NCBI GenBank assembly: GCA_965183885.1
Contig: OZ238992.1
Coordinates: forward strand, 1,116,001 to 1,180,000
Origin: UWMA-0277 sp965183885
GTDB lineage: Bacteria; Bacteroidota; Bacteroidia; Flavobacteriales; BACL11
Direction of reading: 5' to 3'
Length of the DNA: 64,000 bases
Shown in pieces: positions 35,246-42,990 of the stretch. Both the position numbers and the translations under genes were made by a program. The notes below the pieces were generated by a model. The model saw nothing but the letters and a program-made list of their open reading frames with translations. It did no database searches and had not been told where the DNA came from. The stretch's first letter is position 1. Each line of letters starts with the position of its first letter.

Positions 35246-36002
35246 ATTTAAAAATTTAATATTTATTGGAAGTCCAATTCTAATTTGGATGGGAGCAATA
35301 AAGCAGATATTGTTTTATAGAAGCTTTAACTTTAACATAGTTCAATTCATAGATTTAGCAGAAATCTTAATACTTTTTTTAAATGATATTTTTTATTTGA
35401 TTTCAATGTTGATTTTTGGAATTGTCTTTGAGCTTTTCCGAATATCAAGATATGAAATAGAAGGAATTAAGGAAATTCGAACTAATATAAATCAGAGTGA
35501 TAAATTTGGAAAAAGAATATTAGATTATTTAAGTTTGTACAGTTATGGGATATTGATTGTTATAACACTTGGATTAATGGATCTTATTATTTTTTTAATT
35601 TTAGATACTGTGAATCTTAATCTCCACACTCTTTTTGTCACATTAGGAACTCTAAATTTATTTGTGATTCTTTGGGAAGAAGTTAAGTTTAAATTTAATC
35701 GTTTGTTTAGTGCACAAATTAGTCCATTAATAAAAAACATGATGTTTTTTATTATTATGATTTCTCCAGTTTTTTATTTGACAATTAATAATAAGGTAAA
35801 TAGCATAAGAAATGATAAGCTTTACTATGGTACTGAAATTCATTATAAAGATTTAGATGATAATATTAAATTTATATCAGACAGCACTTCATATTACATT
35901 GGAAAAACAAAGAGCTATGTTTTTATTTTTCAAGAATTAGATAATTCAACTAAAGTGATTCCTATTAAAGATATTAATGAAATTATAATAAGAAGTAAAT
36001 AA
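35223..36002 (+). CDS. Membrane protein coupled to the type IIG enzyme
   Basis: A 259-residue protein of unknown family. Four strongly hydrophobic segments are visible at about 12-32, 40-68, 105-130 and 165-185, and the last 70 residues form a soluble tail with beta-like periodicity (KSYVFIFQELDNSTKVIPI). The frame overlaps the end of the restriction enzyme gene by 23 nt, using TTG at 35223; other TTG codons at 35232 and 35238 are equally possible. The overlap implies coupled translation, so it may be an accessory defence or effector component, but no function is assigned. Confidence 0.6.
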   Translation: MIKLRLSKFKNLIFIGSPILIWMGAIKQILFYRSFNFNIVQFIDLAEILILFLNDIFYLISMLIFGIVFELFRISRYEIEGIKEIRTNINQSDKFGKRILDYLSLYSYGILIVITLGLMDLIIFLILDTVNLNLHTLFVTLGTLNLFVILWEEVKFKFNRLFSAQISPLIKNMMFFIIMISPVFYLTINNKVNSIRNDKLYYGTEIHYKDLDDNIKFISDSTSYYIGKTKSYVFIFQELDNSTKVIPIKDINEIIIRSK

Positions 36003-36023
36003 TGCAAACTAACAGCTATAAGG

Positions 36024-36083
36024 CATTTAGGAAACGGAATCTATCTGTTGAAGATTAACAATGATCAGCTATTTAAAGAATGA
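36024..36083 (+). pseudogene. Remnant of a T9SS sorting domain C-terminus
   Basis: Twenty codons read HLGNGIYLLKINNDQLFKE then stop. The GNGIYLLKI motif is the final strand of type A T9SS sorting domains. A stop codon just upstream in frame shows it is a decayed 3' gene end, not a gene. Confidence 0.5.
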
Positions 36084-36094
36084 AAATGCTTTAA

Positions 36095-36133
36095 AACAAA
36101 AAAACTTATCTAGTAAGTGAGGTTTTTTGTTAA
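36095..36133. terminator. Hairpin with A- and T-runs between island genes
   Basis: AACAAAAAA pairs with TTTTTTGTT and the inner CTTA with TAAG. With runs on both sides it could act in both directions, for the membrane-protein gene and the integrase gene. Confidence 0.5.
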
Positions 36134-36179
36134 GTAATCGAGTCAGGGTTTTAACCTGTAATCGTTTGCTTATAAGTTA

Positions 36180-37349
36180 TTACAATAACCCAGGCAAACT
36201 ATCAATTTTAAATTCTTCAGTCATTAATCCAAGAGATTTTAAATAACGAGCAGTCATTTCTATACTGGAGTGTCTGCACATTCTTTGTATTCTTACTATA
36301 TCTTTTGTCTGTTCGTACCATCTGCAAACAGCAGTGTGTTTAAAGGCGTAAATGGAATGGTTGTCAGATAAATTAAAATGATTTTTGACCTTCTTAAAAT
36401 GTGCAGTTGACCAATATTTTCCCATTTGAGTTTCTGATGGTTCTTTGTCCATGGAAAATAAATAATAGTGGGCAGGACATTTTTCTAATTCCATTGATTG
36501 TATCACTTTCATTAAATCATCTGAGATAGGAATAATATCGAATCGTTTTACTTTACTTTGGCTGGCATAAATCTTTAATGCATGATTTTCAAAATCAATA
36601 TTACTAATTTTCAATCGCCTGATTTCGGCAGGTCGCATTAAAGTATAATAAATGAAACAGATGAATTTATATAAATATTCATCTTGCTCTTTTATATATG
36701 GAATTATTTCCTGTAATTGCTTTTGTGTTAGTGGGATATTCTTCTCTCCATAATTGGTGTATTGCTTTTCAATATCACTAAAGGGGCTTTTTCCCTTTAC
36801 CCATTTTCGTTTTAATGCAACATTATAGAAATTCCTTAATTGGCTTAAATTATTGTTGTGTGTTTTTGCTCCTATGCCTCTTTCAATAATTTCATAATCG
36901 AAATACTGCTGTACAATTTCTGTTGTGAGTTCATTCAAGTAAACAATGGGGTAGTTATTCTCTTTTAACCAATTTGAGAAGTTAATGAGTAAGTTGAGTT
37001 TACTATTAATTTCTTTCTGGCTGTTCTTAGTAATATTTGTACAGTATTTTATGTATTTCGGAATTGCAGCTTTAATAGTTAGCGTAATCTCTATCGTTTC
37101 CTCAGGTTCGTATTGCTCCCTGTTGTTATCAATATGATATCCTTTTTTTAATAATAGATTTATCTTCTTAATAAAATCTCGGGCATATGCTTTTTTGGAA
37201 TCAGGATTAGAATAAGTTGGTGGGATAAATTTCTTCTTTCTAATGAGTTCATTTTTTTGAACATGCCATACATAAAATTGAATGTACCAGCCTTTTTTGT
37301 AGTTGGATTGAACCAGTCTAGCTCTTTTAAAATCGGGAAGTTTTTGCAT
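36180..37349 (-). CDS. int: Tyrosine recombinase (site-specific integrase) of the island
   Basis: A 389-residue integrase that catalyses insertion into, and excision from, the tRNA-Leu end. The N-terminal SAM-like DNA-binding part covers about 100-210 and the catalytic domain follows. Residues seen are Arg in MRPAEIRRL, a YAFKHTAVCRW box where the usual second Arg position is Lys (common in Bacteroidota), His in MCRHSSIEM and the nucleophile Tyr in TARYLKSLG. The ATG at 37349 is chosen; the frame extending to 37553 runs through the tRNA gene. The gene ends inside the element and begins next to the att core, as is usual. Confidence 0.9.
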   Translation of the reverse strand: MQKLPDFKRARLVQSNYKKGWYIQFYVWHVQKNELIRKKKFIPPTYSNPDSKKAYARDFIKKINLLLKKGYHIDNNREQYEPEETIEITLTIKAAIPKYIKYCTNITKNSQKEINSKLNLLINFSNWLKENNYPIVYLNELTTEIVQQYFDYEIIERGIGAKTHNNNLSQLRNFYNVALKRKWVKGKSPFSDIEKQYTNYGEKNIPLTQKQLQEIIPYIKEQDEYLYKFICFIYYTLMRPAEIRRLKISNIDFENHALKIYASQSKVKRFDIIPISDDLMKVIQSMELEKCPAHYYLFSMDKEPSETQMGKYWSTAHFKKVKNHFNLSDNHSIYAFKHTAVCRWYEQTKDIVRIQRMCRHSSIEMTARYLKSLGLMTEEFKIDSLPGLL

Positions 37350-37415
37350 TTTTTTTTGAGGCACAAAATGTGCATCAACTGACACCTGAAGTGACACCAA
37401 GGGCAATTCAAAAGA

Positions 37416-37454
37416 AGTAAACGCTTGTAAATTATTAGTTTCCAAGCGTTTACT
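37416..37454 (-). terminator. tRNA-Leu terminator / inverted repeat next to att
   Basis: A perfect 12-bp inverted repeat (AGTAAACGCTTG, 37416-37427, with 37443-37454) ends 4 bp from the att core. On the minus strand it is followed by T-rich bases, so it can end the tRNA-Leu transcript. It lies on the island side and could also be a recombinase site. Confidence 0.6.
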
Positions 37455-37457
37455 TTT

Positions 37458-37482
37458 GTACCCAGAGCCGGGCTCGAACCGG
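37458..37482. repeat. Right attachment site (within tRNA-Leu)
   Basis: 25 bp identical to 23044-23068, covering the acceptor 3' strand and part of the T-arm of tRNA-Leu. Confidence 0.88.
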
Positions 37483-37540
37483 CACGGTTTGCACCATTGG
37501 TGTTTGAGACCAACGCGTCTACCAATTCCGCCACCTGGGC
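37459..37540 (-). tRNA. tRNA-Leu (CAA)
   Basis: The minus strand folds as an 82-nt class II tRNA. The acceptor GCCCAGG pairs with TCTGGGT using two G-U pairs, with discriminator A. The D-arm is GGCGGAATTGGTAGAC. The anticodon loop CTCAAAC gives CAA, followed by a long variable arm and the T-loop TTCGAGC. CCA is not encoded. It is the insertion site of the island. Confidence 0.95.
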
Positions 37541-37628
37541 AAGTGGACTGCAAAAATAGAAGTTTACTACAAATCAGCCTCCTTTTAACTAAAAAATAAA
37601 ATCATTAGTCTATTTAAGTCCTAAAGTG

Positions 37629-37636
37629 TATATTTG
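37629..37636 (+). promoter_or_regulatory. -7 box for prs
   Basis: TATATTTG matches TAnnTTTG and lies 26 bp before the prs ATG. A clear -33 TTTG is not seen. Confidence 0.45.
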
Positions 37637-37662
37637 CAGCCCTTTTTTAACAAGGTATAACA

Positions 37663-38601
37663 ATGGAAAGACCAATTAAATTTTTTGCAGGAAATAATAC
37701 AAAGCACTTAGCTAAACAAATTGCTAATGCCTTTGGTGTTGAGTTAAATAAGTCTTCAATAGTAGAGTTTTCTGATGGAGAGTTTGAGCCGTCATTTGAT
37801 GAAACTGTACGTGGAGCTGATGTATTTTTAATTCAATCTACAACCCCTCCATCTGATAATTTGATGGAATTATTATTAATGATTGATGCTGCAAAAAGAG
37901 CTTCAGCTGCTAATATTGTTGCTGTAATGCCTTATTTTGGTTATGCTAGGCAAGATAAAAAAGGAAAACCAAGAGTTCCGATAGGGGCAAAATTAGTTTC
38001 AAACTTATTAACTGCAGCTGGAGTTAATCGTATTATGACTATGGATTTACATGCCGATCAAATTCAAGGTTTCTTTGAAGTTCCTGTTGATCATTTATAT
38101 GCTTCTGAATTGTTTGTTGAAGATATAATAGGATTAAATTTACCTAATTTAGTTATTGCTTCTCCTGATATGGGAGGAAGTAAAAGAGCAAACGCTTATG
38201 CTAAAATCCTAAAATCAGGAGTAGTTATTTGTTATAAAGAGCGTAAAGAGGCAAATGTTATTGGTGATATGAAAGTGCTAGGGGATGTAAATGGTAAAGA
38301 TGTGGTAATTATTGATGATATGGTAGATACTGCGGGTACACTTACTAAAGCTGCCGATTTAATGATTGCCAATGGAGCAAAAAGTGTAAGAGCATATTGT
38401 ACTCATGGTATTCTTTCTGGTTCAGCTTATGAAAGACTAGATAATTCAAATATTGCGGAATTAGTGATTACGAATACTATTCCTAAAACACATGATAGTA
38501 AAAAAGTAAGAGAGGTTTCAGTTGCGCCTTTCTTTGCACAAACAATTAACTCAGTAGTTAAAAACGAGTCAATTAGTGCAAAATGGAAAAGCAACCAATA
38601 A
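37663..38601 (+). CDS. prs: Ribose-phosphate pyrophosphokinase
   Basis: Makes PRPP from ribose 5-phosphate and ATP, the precursor of purines, pyrimidines, NAD, His and Trp. The 312-residue protein has FSDGEFEP, the ribose-phosphate loop DDMVDTAGTLTKAA, the metal site MDLHADQIQGFF and PYFGYARQDKK. Full length. It heads a core operon with ribosomal L25/Ctc (31 bp away) and pth, a common arrangement in bacteria. Confidence 0.98.
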   Translation: MERPIKFFAGNNTKHLAKQIANAFGVELNKSSIVEFSDGEFEPSFDETVRGADVFLIQSTTPPSDNLMELLLMIDAAKRASAANIVAVMPYFGYARQDKKGKPRVPIGAKLVSNLLTAAGVNRIMTMDLHADQIQGFFEVPVDHLYASELFVEDIIGLNLPNLVIASPDMGGSKRANAYAKILKSGVVICYKERKEANVIGDMKVLGDVNGKDVVIIDDMVDTAGTLTKAADLMIANGAKSVRAYCTHGILSGSAYERLDNSNIAELVITNTIPKTHDSKKVREVSVAPFFAQTINSVVKNESISAKWKSNQ

Positions 38602-38632
38602 ATTAAAAATTAATAATTAAATTTAAATAAAA

Positions 38633-39247
38633 ATGAAAACACTAGCAATTAGCGTAAAAGAAAGACAGAATGTTGGGAAATCTAACACTCGTGCGTTAAG
38701 AAATCAGGGTAATGTACCATGTGTACTTTACGGGGGAGAAAAGCAAGTGACTTTCTATGCTCATGAAAATGACTTTAGAAAACTCGTGTATACTCCAGAT
38801 ACTTTTGTAGTTGAATTAAACATTGATGGTACAACAACTAGAGCCATTATGCAGGATATTCAATTTCACCCAGTAACGGACAAAATTTTACACATTGATT
38901 TCTTAGAAGTATTTGATGATAAAGCAATTACAGTTTCAATTCCAGTAATTTTGAATGGTGCTGCAATTGGAGTTAAGAATGGAGGTAATTTAATGTTTAG
39001 AAGAAGTAAGATTATTACTAAAGGTTTAGTAGCTAATCTTCCAGATGCAATTGAGTTAAATATTGAGCACTTAAAAATTGGTATGTTTACTTATATTAAA
39101 GATATTGAAATTGAAGGGTGTGAATTCTTAGCTCCAGCAAATTCAGTAGTTGTAGGTGTTAAAACTGCAAGAGGTGCTGTTGATGAGGAAGAAGAGGAAG
39201 AAGAGGAAGGAGAAGCTGCTGAAGGAGAAACTCCAGCTGCTGAGTAA
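38633..39247 (+). CDS. rplY: 50S ribosomal protein L25 / general stress protein Ctc
   Basis: Two-domain L25 of the Ctc type, 204 residues: the N-terminal 5S-rRNA-binding beta-barrel (MKTLAISVKERQNVGKSNTRALR) and a C-terminal TL5-like domain, followed by a low-complexity Glu-rich tail (EEEEEEEEGEAAEG). It binds 5S rRNA in the large ribosomal subunit. Lies between prs and pth, 3 bp before pth. Confidence 0.96.
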   Translation: MKTLAISVKERQNVGKSNTRALRNQGNVPCVLYGGEKQVTFYAHENDFRKLVYTPDTFVVELNIDGTTTRAIMQDIQFHPVTDKILHIDFLEVFDDKAITVSIPVILNGAAIGVKNGGNLMFRRSKIITKGLVANLPDAIELNIEHLKIGMFTYIKDIEIEGCEFLAPANSVVVGVKTARGAVDEEEEEEEEGEAAEGETPAAE

Positions 39248-39250
39248 GCT

Positions 39251-39814
39251 ATGAAGTACTTAATCATTGGATTAGGTAACCCTGGTGCTGAGTATGAAAA
39301 TACCAGGCACAATATAGGATTTAAGGTATTGGACGCACTAGCTAGTGCGTCCAATACTTCTTTTACGACTAATCGTTATGCTGCAACAGCCGAGTTAAAG
39401 TTTAAGGGAAGAAAGCTAACGCTTATTAAACCTAATACCTTTATGAACTTAAGTGGTAAAGCACTTAAATATTGGATGCAACAAACTAAAACACAGGCTG
39501 AAAACATATTAGTTATTACAGATGATATTTCTTTGCCTTTTGGGGTGTTAAGAATGCGAAAAAAAGGTTCTGATGGTGGGCACAACGGGTTAAAAGATAT
39601 TAATGCTATTTTAGGGAATAATATTTACCCTCGTTTACGTTTTGGTGTAGGAAATGATTTTTCTAGAGGCAGACAGGCAGAATATGTACTTGGAGAATTT
39701 ACTAATCAGGATTATGAAACAATGACTGAAAAAATAGATACTGCAGTTGAAATGATAAAAGCTTTTACAACCATTGGTATTGATAGAGCAATGAGTTCTT
39801 TTAATGGAAAATAA
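39251..39814 (+). CDS. pth: Peptidyl-tRNA hydrolase
   Basis: Releases tRNA from peptidyl-tRNA that drops off the ribosome. The 187-residue protein shows GLGNPGAEYENTRHNIGFKVLD with the catalytic His in NTRHNIGF, NTFMNLSGKA, and DDISLPFG plus GSDGGHNGLKDI. Third gene of the prs operon, 3 bp after rplY. Confidence 0.97.
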   Translation: MKYLIIGLGNPGAEYENTRHNIGFKVLDALASASNTSFTTNRYAATAELKFKGRKLTLIKPNTFMNLSGKALKYWMQQTKTQAENILVITDDISLPFGVLRMRKKGSDGGHNGLKDINAILGNNIYPRLRFGVGNDFSRGRQAEYVLGEFTNQDYETMTEKIDTAVEMIKAFTTIGIDRAMSSFNGK

Positions 39815-39824
39815 ATAGTTTACT

Positions 39825-39857
39825 TTTGGTGGGTTTAGATTAAAATAACTAAATTTG
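39825..39857 (+). promoter_or_regulatory. tRNA-Cys promoter (TTTG-N21-TAAATTTG)
   Basis: TTTG at 39825-39828 and TAAATTTG at 39850-39857 fit the Bacteroidetes promoter; the tRNA starts 15 bp later. Confidence 0.7.
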
Positions 39858-39871
39858 CATCACTGAAAAAA

Positions 39872-39942
39872 GGTATCGTGGCCGAGTGGCTAGGCAGTGG
39901 TCTGCAACACCATCTACAGCAGTTCGAATCTGCTCGATACCT
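39872..39942 (+). tRNA. tRNA-Cys (GCA)
   Basis: 71 nt. Acceptor GGTATCG pairs with CGATACC, discriminator T, anticodon loop CTGCAAC gives GCA, T-loop TTCGAAT. CCA is not encoded. Confidence 0.95.
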
Positions 39943-39943
39943 C

Positions 39944-39979
39944 AAAAAAAGCGCATTAGTATTAATGCGCTTTTTTTTT
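39944..39979 (+). terminator. Terminator after tRNA-Cys
   Basis: A-run, then stem GCGCATTA / TAATGCGC with a short loop, then nine T residues. Confidence 0.92.
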
Positions 39980-39998
39980 ATATTTGTCAAACTTAAAT

Positions 39999-41087
39999 AT
40001 GAGTATGCTTAAATTAAAAATTGGATTATTTATTGCTATTGTATTTCTTAGCTTTAATGTAGATGCGCAATGTAATTATAACTTAAATAATTATAAATAC
40101 ATTAATTGTGCAGGAGATAATACAGGTGAAATTGACATTACAGTCTTAAATACAAATGCTTCCTTTTGGTGGACAGGTCCTTTTAATTTTACTTCAAATT
40201 CATTAAACATATCAAGTTTGCTAGCAGGTGATTATGTGTTGCATATTATGGAAAACCAAGTTTTAGGAGATACTAGTTCTGCTATAGTATGTTATGTAAC
40301 TGATACCATTACAATTGAAGAAACTTTGTTAATTACAGCAAATTTTAAGTTACTTAATATGTGTGCTGTTGGAGATTCTGCTGATGTTATTACAACTATT
40401 TATGGAGGTACACCTCCATATTCTGTTTTATGGAGTACAGGGGCAACAACACCAAATACACTTAACTTAGCAGTAAACCCATTGCCTTATTCTTTGTTAA
40501 TTACAGATGCAAATAATTGTGTTAGGCAAGAATTCTTAAAGATTGATGATACCCCTCCATTAAATACTTATATGTCTTCAGTAGGTACAATCTGTAAGGA
40601 TGATAATAGTGGTTCAGCAAGAGTTTTTGTTAGTGACGGAACTCCTCCTTACCAATTTACTTGGTCAACTGATACGACATTTATAATAGTTCATGATTCT
40701 TTTTCTGTAATTGAATCTTTGCTTCCTGAAGAATATATTGTTAAAATTATTGATGATATGGGTTGTGAAACTAGAGATACTGTTGTTGTAAAATCACATC
40801 TTGCAGTTTGTATTACAGTTTATAAAGCATTTTCTCCAAATGATGATGATATCCATGAATTCTGGGAAATAGAAAATATTAATTTATATCCTGAGGCTAT
40901 AGTTCAGGTTTATGATAGAACAGGAAGACAGGTTTATAATAGAAGAAATTATGCTAATGCTGAAGAACATGCGTTTTCAGGAAAAGACCAGGAAGGAAGA
41001 ACATTGCCTTCAGGAACCTACTATTATATAATTGACTTAGAAAATGGGGATGCAGCATTTAAAGGGACAGTAACAATTGTGAGATAA
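39999..41087 (+). CDS. Gliding-motility-associated (T9SS type B) C-terminal domain protein
   Basis: A 362-residue secreted protein. The signal peptide ends NVDAQ around residue 23. Two SprB-like repeats with GGTPPYSVLWSTGATTPN and DGTPPYQFTWSTDTT follow, then a C-terminal type B sorting domain with VYKAFSPNDDDIHEFWEIENI and GKDQEGRTLPSGTYYYIIDL. It should cross the outer membrane by T9SS and stay at the surface. A -7 box TATATTTG at 39979-39986 precedes the ATG at 39999, so the TTG at 39984 is not a start. It is followed by a PorP/SprF gene overlapping by 1 nt, the usual partner of type B proteins. Confidence 0.9.
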   Translation: MSMLKLKIGLFIAIVFLSFNVDAQCNYNLNNYKYINCAGDNTGEIDITVLNTNASFWWTGPFNFTSNSLNISSLLAGDYVLHIMENQVLGDTSSAIVCYVTDTITIEETLLITANFKLLNMCAVGDSADVITTIYGGTPPYSVLWSTGATTPNTLNLAVNPLPYSLLITDANNCVRQEFLKIDDTPPLNTYMSSVGTICKDDNSGSARVFVSDGTPPYQFTWSTDTTFIIVHDSFSVIESLLPEEYIVKIIDDMGCETRDTVVVKSHLAVCITVYKAFSPNDDDIHEFWEIENINLYPEAIVQVYDRTGRQVYNRRNYANAEEHAFSGKDQEGRTLPSGTYYYIIDLENGDAAFKGTVTIVR

Positions 41088-42010
41088 TGAGAAAAATAAT
41101 TTTAATTTTTAGTGTGTTGTTCAGTGGGAGCATTTTTGCACAACAGCAACCAACATTTACACAGTTTTTTGTAAATGATATGTCTTTGAATCCTGCAATT
41201 TCTGGTAGTAAAACATATAACCCTTTAACAATACTAACAAGGCAGCAATGGTTAGGGTTTGAAGGTGCTCCGCTTACTTCAAATATATCTTATCATGGAG
41301 CATTAAATAATCGTTCAGCTATGGGAGGTTTTTTAATGTTTGATAAAACTTCACCAGCACTAAGTGCAAGCTTTCAGATTAATTACGCTTATCATGTTCC
41401 TTTAAATTATGATAGAGTAAATTTATCTTTTGGAGCTGGAGCTAAAGTAATGTATCATAATCTTGACTTTAAACCTGAAGATTTGCCTCCTGGAGTTGAT
41501 CCTGCATTCTCTTCAAATTCATATGAGAAGTATTTAGGTGATGCTGCAACAGGAGTATATTTATATGGCGAAAACTTTTATTTAGGTTTTTCAGCTTTAA
41601 ACCTATTGGAATCATCTTTTAATAATGCTGTTACAGGGAGCCCTACACCTAACACAGAATTTAGAAATTTTTATGGAATGGGGGCTTACCGTTTTTATAT
41701 TGTAAATAAAGACTGGCAGCTTGAGCCTTCTTTTTTAATAAGAAAGATGGATTATCAAAAAGCAGTGATTGATTTAAGTTCACGAATTTTTTATCTTAGA
41801 AATACTTGGGCAGGGCTTACTTACAGAACCGATGGAAATCTTGGAGTAGGATTTGGTTTTGCATCTAATAGAATACATTTCTCATATACTTATGATCATA
41901 GTTTCTCAGGAGATATTATGAAATATAATTATGGTACACATGAGATTGGAATTTCATTCAGAATAGAATCTTTAGCTACACAACGACATATTGGTTTTTG
42001 GAGGCACTAA
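41087..42010 (+). CDS. PorP/SprF family type IX secretion membrane protein
   Basis: A 307-residue outer-membrane protein of the PorP/SprF family, needed for secretion or attachment of type B T9SS cargo. Visible features are the signal peptide (ending IFAQQ), the family start QPTFTQFFVNDMSLNPAISG, LTILTRQQWLGFEGAP and the C-terminal YNYGTHEIGISFRI. Its start overlaps the stop of the gliding-domain protein (TAATG), showing coupled expression of cargo and transporter partner. Confidence 0.95.
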   Translation: MRKIILIFSVLFSGSIFAQQQPTFTQFFVNDMSLNPAISGSKTYNPLTILTRQQWLGFEGAPLTSNISYHGALNNRSAMGGFLMFDKTSPALSASFQINYAYHVPLNYDRVNLSFGAGAKVMYHNLDFKPEDLPPGVDPAFSSNSYEKYLGDAATGVYLYGENFYLGFSALNLLESSFNNAVTGSPTPNTEFRNFYGMGAYRFYIVNKDWQLEPSFLIRKMDYQKAVIDLSSRIFYLRNTWAGLTYRTDGNLGVGFGFASNRIHFSYTYDHSFSGDIMKYNYGTHEIGISFRIESLATQRHIGFWRH

Positions 42011-42037
42011 AATCATAAAACACCTCTAATTTTTACG

Positions 42038-42045
42038 TACTTTTG
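42038..42045 (+). promoter_or_regulatory. -7 box for nadA-nadB
   Basis: TACTTTTG matches TAnnTTTG and is 16 bp before the nadA ATG. Confidence 0.45.
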
Positions 42046-42061
42046 TCCTAAAATTAAAGTG

Positions 42062-42985
42062 ATGGATTATAGGGAAGAAATAGAAAAACTACGCAAGGAA
42101 AAAAATGCTATTATCTTAGCACACTACTATCAGTACCCTGAGATACAGGATATTGCTGATTATGTTGGGGATAGCCTTGGGCTTGCAAAACAAGCCGCAG
42201 CTACTGATGCGGATATGATAGTTTTTGCGGGAGTTCATTTTATGGCCGAGACAGCAAAAATTATTAACCCTACAAAAACAGTAGTCTTACCAGATTTAAA
42301 TGCAGGTTGTTCCTTAGCAGATTCTTGTCCTAGAGAAAGCTTACAAGAGTTAAAAGATAAAAATCCAAATCATCTTGTTGTAAGTTATATTAATTGCTCG
42401 GCAGATGTAAAAGCAATAAGTGATATTATTTGTACATCATCTAATGCTGTAAGAGTAGTAGAAAGTATTCCTAAAGATAAAGAAATTATTTTTGCTCCAG
42501 ATAAGAATCTTGGGCGCTATGTAGCAGAAAAAACAGGAAGAGAATTATTACTTTGGGATGGAAGTTGTGAGGTGCATATTGAATTTTCTAATGAAAAAAT
42601 TGAAGCTATACAGCAAGAATATCCACAAGCAAAATTAATAGCACACCCTGAGTCGCAACAACAGATACTTGATCAGTCAGAGTTTATTGGATCAACGGCA
42701 GCATTATTAGATTATGTACAGGAAGATGATGCAAGTATTTATATCGTTGCCACTGAGGTAGGGATACTTCATAAAATGAAAGCTCTTGCTCCTAATAAGA
42801 AATTTATTCCAGCTCCTATTGTAGCTAATAATACTTGTGCTTGTAGCGAATGCCCTTATATGAAACTGAATACATTAGAGAAAATATATAATTGTATGAA
42901 AGATGAAAGCCCTCAAATTGAAGTGGCAGAAGAGGTGCGACTAAAGGCAAATATTGCAATGGAAAGAATGCTTGCTTTAGGATAA
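42062..42985 (+). CDS. nadA: Quinolinate synthase
   Basis: [4Fe-4S] enzyme that condenses iminoaspartate and dihydroxyacetone phosphate to quinolinate in NAD synthesis. The 307-residue protein has AHYYQYPEIQDIADYVGDSL, the cluster Cys residues (in NAGCSLADSC, INCSADVKA/ICTSSNA and NNTCACSECPYMK) and the HPESQ motif. An earlier GTG at 42059 adds one residue only. It is followed 5 bp later by nadB, its metabolic partner. Confidence 0.97.
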   Translation: MDYREEIEKLRKEKNAIILAHYYQYPEIQDIADYVGDSLGLAKQAAATDADMIVFAGVHFMAETAKIINPTKTVVLPDLNAGCSLADSCPRESLQELKDKNPNHLVVSYINCSADVKAISDIICTSSNAVRVVESIPKDKEIIFAPDKNLGRYVAEKTGRELLLWDGSCEVHIEFSNEKIEAIQQEYPQAKLIAHPESQQQILDQSEFIGSTAALLDYVQEDDASIYIVATEVGILHKMKALAPNKKFIPAPIVANNTCACSECPYMKLNTLEKIYNCMKDESPQIEVAEEVRLKANIAMERMLALG

Positions 42986-42990
42986 GATAA

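Larger units (their letters stand above)
23044..37482. mobile_element. Integrative genomic island in tRNA-Leu(CAA), carrying Pycsar and type IIG defence
   Basis: A 25-bp perfect direct repeat of the tRNA-Leu 3' end lies at 23044-23068 and 37458-37482. A tyrosine recombinase gene (36180-37349) is immediately inside the right boundary, beside the intact tRNA. This is the standard signature of site-specific insertion into a tRNA 3' end. The 14.4-kb interior holds a TPR-like protein, T9SS-secreted proteins, a Pycsar pair and a restriction-modification enzyme, and no conjugation or phage structural genes. It is therefore a small integrative element that may rely on a helper for transfer. The core chromosome probably ran fibre gene - tRNA-Leu - prs before insertion. 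Confidence 0.88.

Noticed and set aside
37160..37534. Frame overlapping tRNA-Leu and the integrase start
   Set aside because: It is a shadow of the tRNA and the integrase coding strand; no homology features.
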